A stretch of 64,000 nucleotides of DNA from Hyperoodon ampullatus (Eukaryota; Chordata; Mammalia; Artiodactyla; Ziphiidae). Position numbers and translations under genes: made by a program. The stretch covers positions 99,103,513-99,167,512 of the forward strand of contig OX457057.1 in the NCBI GenBank assembly GCA_949752795.1. The letters run 5' to 3'. Positions within the stretch are counted from its first letter, which is position 1, and each line of letters opens with the position of its first letter. This document shows, piece after piece, positions 36,706 through 47,822 of this stretch. Under the pieces are notes generated by a model, which ran no database searches, was not told the DNA's origin, and saw only the letters and a list, made by a program, of their open reading frames with translations.

Positions 36706-39700
36706 TTAAATTCCATATATATGTGTTAGCATACGGTATTTGTCTTTCTCTTTCTGACTTACTTCACTCTGTATGACAGACTCTAGGTCTATCCACCTCA
36801 TTACAAATAGCTCAGTTTCGTTTCTTTTTATGGCTGAATAATATTCCATTGTATATATGTGCCACATCTTCTTTATCCATTCATCCGATGATGGACACTT
36901 AGGTTGTTTCCAGCTCCGGGCTATTGTGAATAGAGCTGCAATGAACATTTTGGTACATGTCTCTTTTTGAATTATGGTTTTCTCAGGGTATATGCCTAGT
37001 AGTGGGATTGCTGGGTCATATGGTAGTTCTATTTGTAGTTTTTTAAGGAACCTCCATACTGTTCTCCATAGTGGCTGTACCAATTCACATCCCCACCAGC
37101 AGTGCAAGAGTGTTCCCTTTTCTCCACACCCTCTCCAGCATTTATTGTTTCTAGATTTCTTGATGATGGCCATTCTGACTGGTGTGAGATGATATCTCAT
37201 TGTAGTTTTGATTTGCATTTCTCTAATGATTAATGATGTTGAGCATTCTTTCATGTGTTTGTTGGCAGTCTGTATATCTTCTTTGGAGAAATGCCTATTT
37301 AAGTCTTCTGCCCATTTTTGGATTGGGTTGTTTGGTTTTTTGCTATTGAGCTGCATGAGCTGTTTATAAATTTTGGAGATTAATCCTTTGTCAGTTGCTA
37401 CATTTGCAAATATTTTCTCCCATTCTGAGGGTTGTCTTTTGGTCTTGTTTATGGTTTCCTTTGCTGTGCAAAAGCTTTGAAGTTTCATTAGGTCCCATTT
37501 GTTTATCTTTGTTTTTATTTCCATTTCTCTAGGAGGTGGGTCCAAAAGGATCTTGCTGTGATTTATGTCATAGAGTGTTCTACCTATGTTTTCCTCTAGG
37601 AGTTTGATAGTTTCTGGCCTTACATTTAGGTCTTTAATCCATTTTGAGCTTATTTTTGTGTATGGTGTTAGGGAATGATCTAATCTCATACTTTTACATG
37701 TCCCTGTCCAGTTTTCCCAGCACCACTTATTGAAGAGGCTGTCCTTTCTCCACTGTACATTCCTGCCTCCTTTATCAAAGATAAGTTGGCCATATGTGCG
37801 TGGGTTTATCTCTGGGCTTTCTATCCTGATCCACTGATCTATCTTTCTGTTTTTATGCCAGTACCACACTGTCTTAATTACTGTAGCTTTGTAGTATAGT
37901 CTGAAGTCAGGCAGCCTGATTCCTCCAGCTCCGTTTTTCGTTCTCAAGATTGCTTTGGCTATTCGGGGTCTTTTGTTTTTCCAAACAAATTTTGAAATTT
38001 TTTGTTCTACTTCTGTGAAAAATGCCAGTGGTAGTTTGATAGGGATTGCATTGAATCTGTAGATTGCTTTGGGTAGTAGAGTCATTTTCACAATATTGAT
38101 TCTTCCAATCCAGGAGCATGGTATATCTCTCCATCTATTTATATCATCTTTAATTTCTTTCATCAGTGTCTTATAATTTTCTGCATACAGGTCTTTTGTC
38201 TCCTTAGGTAGGTTTATTCCTAGATATTTTATTCTTTTTGTTGCAATGGTAAATGGGAGTGTTTTCTTGATTTCATTTTCAGATTTTTCATCATTAGTGT
38301 ACAGGAATGCCAGAGATTTCTGTGCATTAATTTTGTATCCTGCTACTTTACCAAATTCATTGATTAGCTCTAGTAGTTTTTCGGTAGCATCTTTAGGATT
38401 CTCTATGTATAGTATCATGTCATCTGCAAACAGTGACAGCTTTACTTCTTCTTTTCCAATTTGGATTCCTTTTATTTCCTTTTCTTCTCTGATTGCTGTG
38501 GCTAAAACTTCCAAAACTAGGTTGAATAAGAGTGGTGAGAGTGGGCAGCCTTGTCTTGTTCCTGATCTTAGTGGAAATGGTTTCAGTTTTTCACCATTGA
38601 GGACAATGTTGGCTGTGGGTTTGTCATATATGGCCTTTATTATGTTGAGGAAAGTTCCCTCTATGCCTACTTTCTGCAGGGTTTTTATCATAAATGGGTG
38701 TTGAATTTTGTCGAAAGCTTTCTCTGCATCTATTGAGATGATCATATGGTTTTTCTCCTTCAACTTGTTAATATGGTGTATCACATTGATTGATTTGCGT
38801 ATATTGAAGAATCCTTGCATTCCTGGAATAAACCCCACTTGATCCTGGTGTATGATCCTTTTAATGTGCTGTTGGATTCTGTTTGCTAGTATTTTGTTGA
38901 GGATTTTTGCATCTATGTTCATCAGTGATATTGGCCTGTAGTTTTCTTTCTTTGTGACATCCTTGCCTGGTTTTGGTATCAAGGTGATGGTGGCCTCGTA
39001 GAATGAGTTTGGGAGTGTTCCTTCCTCTGATATTGTTTGGAAGAGTTTGAGAAGGATGGGTGTTAGCTCTTCTCTAAATGTTTGATAGAATTCGCCTGTG
39101 AAGCCATCTGGTCCTGGGCTTTTGTTTGATGGAAGATTTTTAATCACAGTTTCAATTTCAGTGCTTGTGATTGGTCTATTCATATTTTCTATTTCTTCCT
39201 GAGTCAGTCTTGGTAGGTTGTGCATTTCTAAGAATTTGTCCATTTCTTCCAGGTTGTCCATTTTATTGGCATAGAGTTGCTTATAGTAATCTCTCATGAT
39301 CTTTTGTATTTCTGCAGTGTCAGTTGTTACTTCTCCTTTTTCATTTCTAATTCTACTGATTTGAGTCTTCTCCCTTCTTTTCTTGATGAGTCTGGCTAAT
39401 GGTTTGTCAATTTTGTTTATCTTCTCAAAGAACCAGCTTTTAGTTTGGTTGATCTTTGCTATCGTTTCCTTCATTTCTTTTTCATTTATTTCTGATCTGA
39501 TCTTTATGATTTCTTTCCTTCTGCTAACTTTGGGGGTTTTTTGTTCTTCTTTCTCTAATTGCTTTAGGTGCAGGGTCAGGTTGTTTACTCGAAATGTTTC
39601 CTGTTTCTTAAGGTGGGATTGTATTGCTATAAACTTCCCCCTTAGAACTGCTTTTGCTGCGTCCCATAGGTTTTGGGTCGTCGTGTCTCCATTGTCATTT

Positions 39701-40524
39701 GTTTCTAGGTATTTCTTAATTTCCTCTTTGATTTCTTCAGTGATCACTTCGTTATTGAGTAGTGTATTGTTTAGCCTCCATGTGTTTGTATTTTTTACAG
39801 ATCTTTTCCTGTAATTGATGTCTAGTCTCATAGCGTTGTGGTCGGAAAAGATACTTGATACAATTTCAATTTTCTTAAATTTACCAAGGCTTGATTTGTG
39901 ACCCAAGATATGATCTATCCTGGAGAATGTTCCATGAGCACTTGAGAAAAATGTGTATTCTGTTGTTTTTGGGTGGAATGTCCTATAAATATCAATTAAG
40001 TCCATCTTGTTTAATGTATCATTTAAAGCTTGTGTTTCCTTATTTATTTTCATTTTGGATGATCTGTCCATTGGTGAAAGTGGGGTGTTAAAGTCCCCTA
40101 CTATGATTGTGTTACTGTCGATTTCCCCTTTTATGGCTGTTAGTATTTGCCTTATGTATTGAGGTGCTCCTATGTTGGGTGCATAAATATTTACAATTGT
40201 TATATCTTCTTCTTGGATCGATCCCTTTATCGTTATGTAGTGTCCTTCTTTGTCTCTTCTAATAGTCTTTATTTTAAAGTCTATTTTGTCTGATATAAGA
40301 ATTGCTACTCCAGCTTTCTTTTGATTTCCATTTGCATGGAATATCTTTTTCCATCCCCTTACTTTCAATCTGTATGTGTCTCTAGGTCTGAAGTGGGTCT
40401 CTTGTAGACAGCATATATATGGGTCTTGTTTTTGTATCCATTCAGCCACTCTGTGTCTTTTGGTGGGAGCATTTAGTCCATTTACATTTAAGGTAATTAT
40501 TGATATGTATGTTCCTATTCCCAT
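36706..40524 (-). CDS. L1 ORF2p, endonuclease and reverse transcriptase
   Basis: 1,272 aa, close to the usual L1 ORF2 length. It nicks target DNA and copies L1 RNA at the nick. An N-terminal apurinic-type endonuclease (about 1-240) shows N13 in TLNVNGL, E42 in LQETHF, GDFN near 144 and SDHN near 228. The reverse transcriptase region carries [24 protein letters not shown] and the catalytic [10 protein letters not shown] near residue 700. The C-terminal cysteine motif reads [17 protein letters not shown]. No stop or frameshift is present. The start lies 58 nt downstream of the ORF1 stop, as expected for unconventional initiation in L1. Confidence 0.97.
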   Translation of the reverse strand: MGIGTYISIITLNVNGLNAPTKRHRVAEWIQKQDPYICCLQETHFRPRDTYRLKVRGWKKIFHANGNQKKAGVAILISDKIDFKIKTIRRDKEGHYITIKGSIQEEDITIVNIYAPNIGAPQYIRQILTAIKGEIDSNTIIVGDFNTPLSPMDRSSKMKINKETQALNDTLNKMDLIDIYRTFHPKTTEYTFFSSAHGTFSRIDHILGHKSSLGKFKKIEIVSSIFSDHNAMRLDINYRKRSVKNTNTWRLNNTLLNNEVITEEIKEEIKKYLETNDNGDTTTQNLWDAAKAVLRGKFIAIQSHLKKQETFRVNNLTLHLKQLEKEEQKTPKVSRRKEIIKIRSEINEKEMKETIAKINQTKSWFFEKINKIDKPLARLIKKRREKTQISRIRNEKGEVTTDTAEIQKIMRDYYKQLYANKMDNLEEMDKFLEMHNLPRLTQEEIENMNRPITSTEIETVIKNLPSNKSPGPDGFTGEFYQTFREELTPILLKLFQTISEEGTLPNSFYEATITLIPKPGKDVTKKENYRPISLMNIDAKILNKILANRIQQHIKRIIHQDQVGFIPGMQGFFNIRKSINVIHHINKLKEKNHMIISIDAEKAFDKIQHPFMIKTLQKVGIEGTFLNIIKAIYDKPTANIVLNGEKLKPFPLRSGTRQGCPLSPLLFNLVLEVLATAIREEKEIKGIQIGKEEVKLSLFADDMILYIENPKDATEKLLELINEFGKVAGYKINAQKSLAFLYTNDEKSENEIKKTLPFTIATKRIKYLGINLPKETKDLYAENYKTLMKEIKDDINRWRDIPCSWIGRINIVKMTLLPKAIYRFNAIPIKLPLAFFTEVEQKISKFVWKNKRPRIAKAILRTKNGAGGIRLPDFRLYYKATVIKTVWYWHKNRKIDQWIRIESPEINPRTYGQLIFDKGGRNVQWRKDSLFNKWCWENWTGTCKSMRLDHSLTPYTKISSKWIKDLNVRPETIKLLEENIGRTLYDINHSKILLDPPPREMEIKTKINKWDLMKLQSFCTAKETINKTKRQPSEWEKIFANVATDKGLISKIYKQLMQLNSKKPNNPIQKWAEDLNRHFSKEDIQTANKHMKECSTSLIIREMQIKTTMRYHLTPVRMAIIKKSRNNKCWRGCGEKGTLLHCWWGCELVQPLWRTVWRFLKKLQIELPYDPAIPLLGIYPEKTIIQKETCTKMFIAALFTIARSWKQPKCPSSDEWIKKMWHIYTMEYYSAIKRNETELFVMRWIDLESVIQSEVSQKEKDKYRMLTHIYGI

Positions 40525-40582
40525 TTCCTTAATGGCTTTGGGTTCGTTATTGTAGGTATAGTCCTTCTGTTGTGTTTCTTGC

Positions 40583-41497
40583 CTAGAGAAGTTCCTTTAG
40601 CATTTGTTGTAAAGCTGGTTTGGTGGTGCTGAACTCTCTCAGCTTTTGCTTGTCTGTAAACGTTTTAATTTCTCCATCAAATCTGAATGAGATCCTTGCT
40701 GGGTAGAGTAATCTTGGTTGCAGGTTTCTCTCCTTCATCACTTTAATTATGTCCTGCCACTCCCTTCTGGCTTGTAGAGTTTCTGCTGAGAGATCAGCTG
40801 TTAACCTGATGGGGATTCCCTTGTGTGTTATTTGTTGTTTTTCCCTTGCTGCTTTTAATATGATTTCTTTGTGTTTAATTTTTGACAGTTTGATTAATAT
40901 GTGTCTTGGCGTATTTCTTCTTGGATTTATTCTGTATGGGACTCTCTGTGCCTCCTGGACTTGATTAACTATTTCCTTTCCCATATTAGGGAAGTTTTCA
41001 ACTATAATCTCTTCAAATATTTTCTCAGTCCCTTTCTTTTTCTCTTCTTCTTCTGGAACCCCTATAATTCGAATGTTGGTGCGTTTAATGTTGTCCCAGA
41101 GGTCTCTGAGACTGTCCTCTGTTCTTTTCATTCTTTTTTCTTTATTTTTCTCTGCATCAGTTATTTCCACTATTTTATCTTCCACCTCACTTATCCGTTC
41201 TTCTGCCTCAGTTATTCTGCTATTGATCCCATCTAGAGTATTTTTCATTTCATTTATTGTGTTTTTAATCGATGCTTGATTCATCTTTAGTTCTTCTAGG
41301 TTCTTGTTAACTGTTTCTTGCATGTTGTCTATTCTATTTCCAAGATTTTGGATCTTGGAAATAGAATCTTGGATCAGCTTTACTATCATTATTCTGAATT
41401 CTTTTTCAGGTAGACTGCCTATTACCTCTTCATTTGTTAGGTCTGGTAGGTTTTTATCTTGCTCCTTCACCTGCTGTGTGTTTTTCTGCTTTCTCAT
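40583..41497 (-). CDS. L1 ORF1p, RNA-binding chaperone
   Basis: 304 aa. It coats L1 RNA as a trimer. A heptad-rich coiled coil spans about residues 40-140 (e.g. [20 protein letters not shown]). An RRM-like domain begins near 141 ([11 protein letters not shown]), and the C-terminal domain includes [16 protein letters not shown]. It is shorter than the 338-aa human ORF1p, mainly at the N-terminus. The open frame has no defects. Confidence 0.95.
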   Translation of the reverse strand: MRKQKNTQQVKEQDKNLPDLTNEEVIGSLPEKEFRIMIVKLIQDSISKIQNLGNRIDNMQETVNKNLEELKMNQASIKNTINEMKNTLDGINSRITEAEERISEVEDKIVEITDAEKNKEKRMKRTEDSLRDLWDNIKRTNIRIIGVPEEEEKKKGTEKIFEEIIVENFPNMGKEIVNQVQEAQRVPYRINPRRNTPRHILIKLSKIKHKEIILKAAREKQQITHKGIPIRLTADLSAETLQARREWQDIIKVMKERNLQPRLLYPARISFRFDGEIKTFTDKQKLREFSTTKPALQQMLKELL

Positions 41498-43673
41498 TTT
41501 GCTTATGTTACTGTGTTTGGGGTCTCCTTTTTGCAGGCTGCAGATTCGTAGTTCCCGTTGTTTTTGGTGTCTGTCCCCCGTGGCTAAGGTTGTTTCAGTA
41601 GGTTGTGTAGGCTTCCTGGTGGGGGGGACTAATGCCTGTGTTCTGGTGGTTGAAGCTCGATCTTGTCTTTCTGGTGGACAGGTCCACGTCTGGTGGTGTG
41701 TTTTGGGGTGTCTGTGGCCTTATTATGTTTTTAGGTAGCCTCTCTGCTAATGGGTGGGGTTGTGTTCCTGCCTTGCTAGTTGCTTGGCATAGGGTGACCA
41801 GCACTGTAGCTTGCTGGTCGTTGACTGAAGCTGGGTGCTGGTGTTGAGATGGAGATCCCTGGGAGATTTTCGCTGCTTGATATTATGTGGAGCTGGGAGG
41901 TCTCTTGTGGACCCGTGTCCTGAAGTTGGCTCTCCCACTTCAGAGGCACAGCACTAACTCCTGGCTGCAGCACCAAGAGCCTTTCATCCACCCGGCTCAG
42001 AATAACAGTGAGAAAAAGTAGAGAGAAATAATTAGTAGAAGAAAGAAAGAGAGATTGAAAGAAAGGAAGAAGGGAAGAAAGGAAGGAAGGAAGGAAGGAA
42101 GAAAGAAAGGAGGGAGGGGGGAAGGATGGAAAGAAAGAAGGAAAGAAAGGAGGGAGGGAGGGAGGAATGAAAGCAAAAGGAAGAGTGAATGGAAGAAGAG
42201 AGGGAGGGAGGGAGGAAGGAAAGAAAGAAAGAAAGACAGGAGGGAGGGAGGGAGGGAGGAAGGAAAGAAAAAGAAAGTGGAAAGAAGAAGGGTGGGAGGG
42301 AGGGAGGGATGGAGGAAAGAAAAAGAAAGAAGGAAAGGAGGAGCGGAGGGAGGGAGGGAGGAAGGGAAGGGAGGAAAAAAAGAAAGAGCAGGTAAAGTAA
42401 AATAGAATAAAGTATGAAATATAGTAGCGTTATTAAAATTAAAAAGTAATTATTGAAAAAAAACACGGACCGATAGAACCCTGGGACATATGGTGGAAGC
42501 AAAGCTATACAGAGAGAATCTTACACAGAAGATTACACATACACATTCACAAAAAGAGAGCAGGGGGAAAAATCAAAAATCTTGCTCTCCAAGTCCACCT
42601 CCTCGATTTGGGATAATTCGTTGTAAAAAGAGGAAAAGGGCGAAAAGTCTGAAATCTTGCTAAGTCCACCTCCTTAATTTGAGATAATTCGTTGTAAAGA
42701 GAGGAAAAAAAAGGGGGGGGGGGAAGTCTTAAATCTTGTCCTCAAGGTCCACTTCCTCAATTTGGGATGATTCGCTGTCCATTCATGCACTCCACAGACG
42801 CAGGGCACATCAAATGGACCGTGGAGCTTTAATCCGCTGCCTCGGAGGCTGCACAGAGAGATTTCCCTGTCTCTGCTCTCACAGCTCCCGGGTCTCAGCC
42901 TTGGACCTGGCCCCGCCTCTGCGCGTAGGTCGCCGGAGGGCGTCCGTTCTTCGCTCAGACAGGACGGGTTTAAAGGAGCCGCTGATTCGGGGGCTCTGGC
43001 TCACTCAGGCAGAGGGGAGGGAGGGGAATGCCCTCTCCTCGCGCACCAGGCAACAAAAGGGAAAAAAGTCTCTTGCCTCTCCGGTAGCTCCAGACCCTTT
43101 CCCCGGACTCCCTCCGGGCTAGCACTAACCCCTTCAGGCTCTCTTCGTGCCGCCAGCCCCAGACCTCTCCCTGCGCTCCGACTGAAAGCCGATACCCGAG
43201 CCTCAGCTCCCAGCCCCGCCCGCCCTGGCGGCCGAGCAGACAAGTCTCTCGGGCTGGTGTGTGCCTGAGGGCACCGATCCTCTGTGCCAAAATCTCTCTG
43301 CTTTGCCCTCCGCACCCCTGTTGCTGTGCTCTCCTCCGCTACTCCGAAGCTTTCCCCCTCCGCCACCTGCAGTCTCCGCCCTCGAAGGGGCTTGTAGTGT
43401 GTAGAAACCTTCCCTCCTTCACGGCTCCCTCCCACTGGTGCAGGTCCCGTCCATATCCTATTGTCTCTGTTTATTCTTTTTTTCTTTTGACCTACCCAGG
43501 TATGTGGGGAGTTTCTTGCCTTTTGGGGGGTCTGAGGTCTTCTGTCAGCGTTCAGTAGGTGTTCTGTTGGAGGTGTTCCACGTGTAGATGAATTTCTGAT
43601 GTATCTGTGGGGAGGAAGGTGATCTCCGCGTCTTACACTTCCGCCATCTTCCTCCGGCTATCTGTCTCTTTTC
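41498..43673 (-). promoter_or_regulatory. L1 5' UTR with internal promoter region
   Basis: About 2.2 kb from the element's 5' end to the ORF1 ATG. The distal 0.9 kb (42,790-43,670) is CpG-rich. The expected L1 start motif (minus GGAGGAAGATGGCGG) lies at about 43,641-43,655. Three imperfect tandem units at about 42,579-42,785 share TCCACCTCCT and ATAATTCGTTGTAAA. Confidence 0.75.
42041..42395. repeat. Long homopurine tract (GGAA/GGGA)n within L1 5' UTR
   Basis: About 355 bases almost wholly A and G on the plus strand, built of GGAA, GAAA and GGGA units with very few T or C. Long open frames rich in K, R, E and G across it are artefacts. Confidence 0.95.
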
Positions 43674-43683
43674 GACTATTCTT

Positions 43684-44758
43684 GAATTATGCTTTTCTCA
43701 GGGTATATGCCCAGTAGTGAGATTGCTGGGTCGTATGGTAGTTCTATTTTTAGTTTTTTAAGGAACCTCCATACTGTTCTCCATAGTGGCTGTATCAATT
43801 TATGTTCCCACCAACAATGCAAGAGGGTTCCCTTTTCTCCACACCCTCTCCAACATTTATTGATTGTAGGTTTTTTGATGATGGCCATTCTGACCAGTGT
43901 GAGGTGATACCTCATTGTAGTTTTGATTTGCATTTCTCTAATGATTAGTGATGTTGAGCATCCTTTCATGTGTTTGTTGGCAATCTGTATATCTTCTTTG
44001 GAGAAATGTCTATTTAGGTCTTCTGCCCATTTTTGGATTAGGTTGTTTGGTTTTTGGATATTGAGCTGCATGAGCTACTTGTACATTTTGGAGATTAATC
44101 TTTTGTCAGTTACTTCATTTGCAAATATTTTCTCCCATTCTGAGGGTTGTCTTTTGGTCTTATTTATGGTTTCCTTTGCTGTGCAAAAGCTTTGAAGTTT
44201 CATTAGGTCCCATTTGTTTATTTTTGTTTTTATTTCCATTTCTCTAGGAGGTGAGTCAGAAAGGATGTTGCAGTGATTTATGCCATAGAGTGTTCTGCCT
44301 ATGTTTTCTTCTAAGAGTTTTATAGTGTCTGGCCTTACATTTAGGTCTTTAAATTACATTTTGAGTTTATTTTTGTGTATGGTGTTAACAAGTGTTCTAA
44401 TTTCATTCTTTTACATGTAGCTGTCCAGTTTTCCCACCACCACTTATTGAAGAGGCTGTCTTTTCTCCATTGTATATTCTTGTCTTCTTTATCAAAAATA
44501 AGGTGACCATATGTGCATGGGTTTATCTCTGGGCTTTCTATCCTGTTCCATTGATCTATATTTCTGGTTTTGTGCCAGTACCATACTGTCTTGATTACTG
44601 TAGCTTTGTAGTATAGTCTGAAGTCTGGGAGCCTGATTCCTCCAGCTCCATTTTTCTTTCTCAAGATTGCTTTGGCTATTCAGGGTATTTTGTGTTTCCA
44701 TACAAATTGTGAAATTTTTTGTTCTACTTCTGTGAAAAATGCCATTGGTCGTTTGATA
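43684..44758 (-). mobile_element. Older truncated L1, 5' part (continues from 36,368)
   Basis: Inverted ORF2 sequence resumes at GAATTATGCTTTTCTCAGG and runs to GTTTGATA at 44,758, where similarity to the full-length L1 stops. Reading frames are broken (43676-44071, 44341-44664 and a third frame), so it is defective and 5'-truncated. Confidence 0.92.
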
Positions 44759-45935
44759 CATCCTTCATTTTTATTTCCTCCTGTGGCAGAACTGAGTTCT
44801 GAATTTCCTCCTCAAGCAAATCCCTGAAAAGCATATTTCTGACCAACCTTGGCTTAATAAGTATAGTTTTTTTCACATTTAGGGATTCAGGTGTTCCCTG
44901 GGGTTTGAAACAGAGCTAGATCTTCCCTTCTTAGGTCCCTGTAAATCAAGCTGACCCAGAGTTGGCATTGAAATCTGGCCTTATAACAAAAATGGACATC
45001 CTCACGCTCCCCCCATCTGTTGATTCTCTGTTCCTATGATGCTCATAAAGTCTCTCAGTCACTCTTGTTCCCACCCGGAGACTTGCTTGAGATTTGGCTG
45101 CAGTGCATGTTTCTGACTCTTCTCTGCACCCTAGCAAAGTCAGTGTCCTCTTTCTAATCCTGTCTGAAAGCTTGCTTTCTGAAGGAAGCCAGCCCAGTTC
45201 CTCCCAGGGCACTGCAGCCATTCTCTAGCCACAGTCCTCTATTCCATTTGCACTGCTGTTCTATGTGTATTTTATTCCCTATTCCTTCATCCTGCATCTG
45301 ACACAGGTCTGACCTATGTCCTCTTTCCCGGGTTAGATGCAGAAGCTATAAATAAAGATCGACAGATCAGACTTCAAAAAAATATTTTTAACTGCACAAA
45401 GGAAATATAAACAAAATATAAAGTGAACAAAATGGGAAAAAATATAAAATAAATATGAGAGAGAAAAGATTAATGTATATATAATAGAGAGGAACCTCCT
45501 AAAAAGCAATACCAGAAAAAGGACAATCTAGTAAGAATGGGCAGGCAATAGTATTGGCCAATAAACAAATAACATAATTGCTCAGTTTAATTTTAATATA
45601 AATTAAAAATAAGGCATCATTGTTTAATATAAAATATATAAAAGACTGATAATAACTATTATTTGTTAGAATGGGGGTGATGGGCCGACTCCACATATTG
45701 TTGGAGGGAGTATAAACTGAGGAACATTTTGAAGACTAATATAGAAGTAGTAAATGCATGTTTTTTGGGTACAAACTCATGTCATTGCAGTATTTACTGT
45801 AATCATGAAATATGGAAACTAAAACATCCATCAGTGGGTAATTATAGCTGTTGAAAAAGGCATATAAATTGATATATCTTCATTGGTGACACATAAGGAT
45901 GCTTTATCACTAATTGTTGAGTGCACATATGTGCA

Positions 45936-45966
<31 letters not shown>

Positions 45967-45970
45967 AAGA
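44759..45970. other. Intergenic, nothing recognised
   Basis: Unassigned. Ends in a GT then GA microsatellite at about 45,936-45,966. Confidence 0.35.
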
Positions 45971-45991
45971 GGAGAGTTAAGAATGATGTAT

Positions 45992-46699
45992 CCTATAGCC
46001 ACTATAGAGAACAGTATGGAGGTTTCTTAAAAAACTAAAAATAAAACTACCATATGACCCAGCAATCCCACTCCTAGGCATATACCTGGCAAAAACAATA
46101 ATTTGAAGAGATACATGCACCTCAATGTTCATTGCAGCACTATTTACAATAACCAGGACATGGAAGCAAACTAAATGTCCATTGAGGGATGAATGGATAA
46201 AGAAGATGTGGTACATATATACAATGGAATATTACTCAGCCATAAAAAGAATGAAATAATACCATTTGCAGCTACATGTATGGACCTAGGGATTGTCAAA
46301 CTGAGTGAAGTAAGTCAGACAAAGATAAATATCATATGATATCACTTATATGTGGAATCTAAAAAAAAATAGAACAAATGAAGTTATTTACAAAACAGAA
46401 ATAGAGTCATAGATGTAGGAAACAAACTTATGGTTACCTAGGGGGAAAGGAGAGGGAGGGATATATTGGGAGATTGGGATTGACATATACACACTACTAT
46501 ATATAAAACAGATAACTAATAAGAACCTATTGTATAGCACAGGGAACTCTACTCAATACTGTGTAATGACCTATATGGGAAAACAATCTAAAAAAGAGTA
46601 GATACATGTGTATGTATAACTGATTCACTTTGCTGCACAACAAAAACTAACACAACATTGTACATCAACTATTCTCCAATAAAAATAAATTTAAAAAAT
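45992..46699 (+). mobile_element. L1 3'-end fragment, sense
   Basis: Begins TATAGCCACTATAGAGAACA and runs through TTCATTGCAGCACTATTTAC and the L1 3' UTR to an A-rich end AATAAAAATAAATTTAAAAA. Flanks AATGATGTAT and AATGATATAT may be a target-site duplication. Confidence 0.85.
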
Positions 46700-47029
46700 A
46701 ATGATATATACTAAACTGTTACAGTACTTTCTTTAGAGAATGACTAAGTACTTTCATTTCCTGCTTTATATACTTTCTTATATACTTTCATATTCTTTAG
46801 AGTTTTGGTGCAGGGTACATTTGCTACAATTATAACTTTTTTTCAAATTTTCAGTTTTGGGTACAAAGGAACAATTCATTTATGCATTTGTCTCCACCAC
46901 TAAGGACATAAGTTATTGGAAAGCTGGAATCATATCATATTAATATTTATAAAGTAGATGACATAAACCTTCCATTATCTATTTTGAATTGGTTTTCTTT
47001 TATACAGTTTAAAAGCTGATGTTCTGTTT

Positions 47030-47580
47030 AGGATGTACAGCATTTCCCCTTACCCACAGGGTATAAGTTCCAAGACCACCAGTGAATGACAGAAACAGTG
47101 GATAGCACTGAACCCTATATATACTATGTTGTTGTTTTTTTTCCTATACAGACATACCTATTGTAAAGTTTAGTTTATAAGTTAGGCAGAGTAAGATAAT
47201 ATCTTAATCGCCAGCGTCATTACTCTTGCACTTTGGGGCTATTATTAAGTAAAATAGGGTTACTTGAACACAAGCCCTGCAATACCAGGACAGTTGATCT
47301 GATATCCAAGAAGGGTACTAAGTGACTAAATGGGTGGAAGCGGATACAACACAGATATGCTGAACAAAGTAATGATTCACACACCAGGTGGGCTGGAGAG
47401 GAATGGCCTAAGATTTTATCACGATACTCAGAACAGCTCTCAATTTTAAACTTATGAGTTGTTTATTTCTGGAATTTTCCATTTAATATTTTCAGACACT
47501 AGTTGACCACAGGTAACTGAAACCATGGAAAATGAAACCAGGGGAAAAAAAACATGGATGAGAAGGGACTACTGTACTTC
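47030..47580. mobile_element. Tigger-like DNA transposon fossil
   Basis: CCCTTACCCACAGGGTATAA, then CACTGAACCCTATATATAC and, at the far end, GAAGGGACTACTGTA recall non-autonomous TcMar-Tigger elements. The exact subfamily is not certain. Confidence 0.5.
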
Positions 47581-47609
47581 ATTTCCCATAGTATTATACT
47601 TAGCTGTAT

Positions 47610-47822
47610 AGTTGACCCTTAAATAACTTGGGGGTCAGTGATGCCAGCCCTCTGCACAGTAAAAAATCTACATAAAACCTTACAGTTGGCCCTCTGTATC
47701 CATGGTTTTACATCCAAAGATTCAACCGCAGATTGTGTAGCACTGTAGTACATATTTATTGAAAAAAATGTGCATATAATTGGACCCATACAGTTCAAAC
47801 CTGTGTTGTTCAAGGGTCAACG
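47610..47822. mobile_element. Tigger-type non-autonomous DNA transposon
   Basis: Terminal inverted repeats GTTGACCCTTAAATAAC at the left and the complement of GTTGACCCTTGAACAAC at the right match at 15 of 17 bases. TA dinucleotides flank the element. The inside is a short deletion derivative. Confidence 0.75.

Larger units (their letters stand above)
36369..43673 (-). mobile_element. Full-length, probably young L1 retrotransposon
   Basis: Read on the minus strand: a CpG-rich 5' UTR, a long polypyrimidine/polypurine block, ORF1, a 58-nt spacer, ORF2, a short 3' UTR and a poly-A tail (poly-T at 36367-36382 on the plus strand). Both ORFs are open. A 10-bp target-site duplication GACTATTCTT at 36359-36368 and 43674-43683 marks insertion into an older L1. 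Intact ORFs and a complete 5' end suggest recent arrival. Whether it still moves cannot be told from sequence alone. Confidence 0.95.

Noticed and set aside
42032..42502. Open frames of 68-156 aa rich in K/R/E/G or S/P/F/L
   Set aside because: They are translations of the homopurine tract in the L1 5' UTR, not genes.
44946..45221. 91-aa minus-strand open frame
   Set aside because: No recognised domain, no splice or promoter context. Left unassigned.
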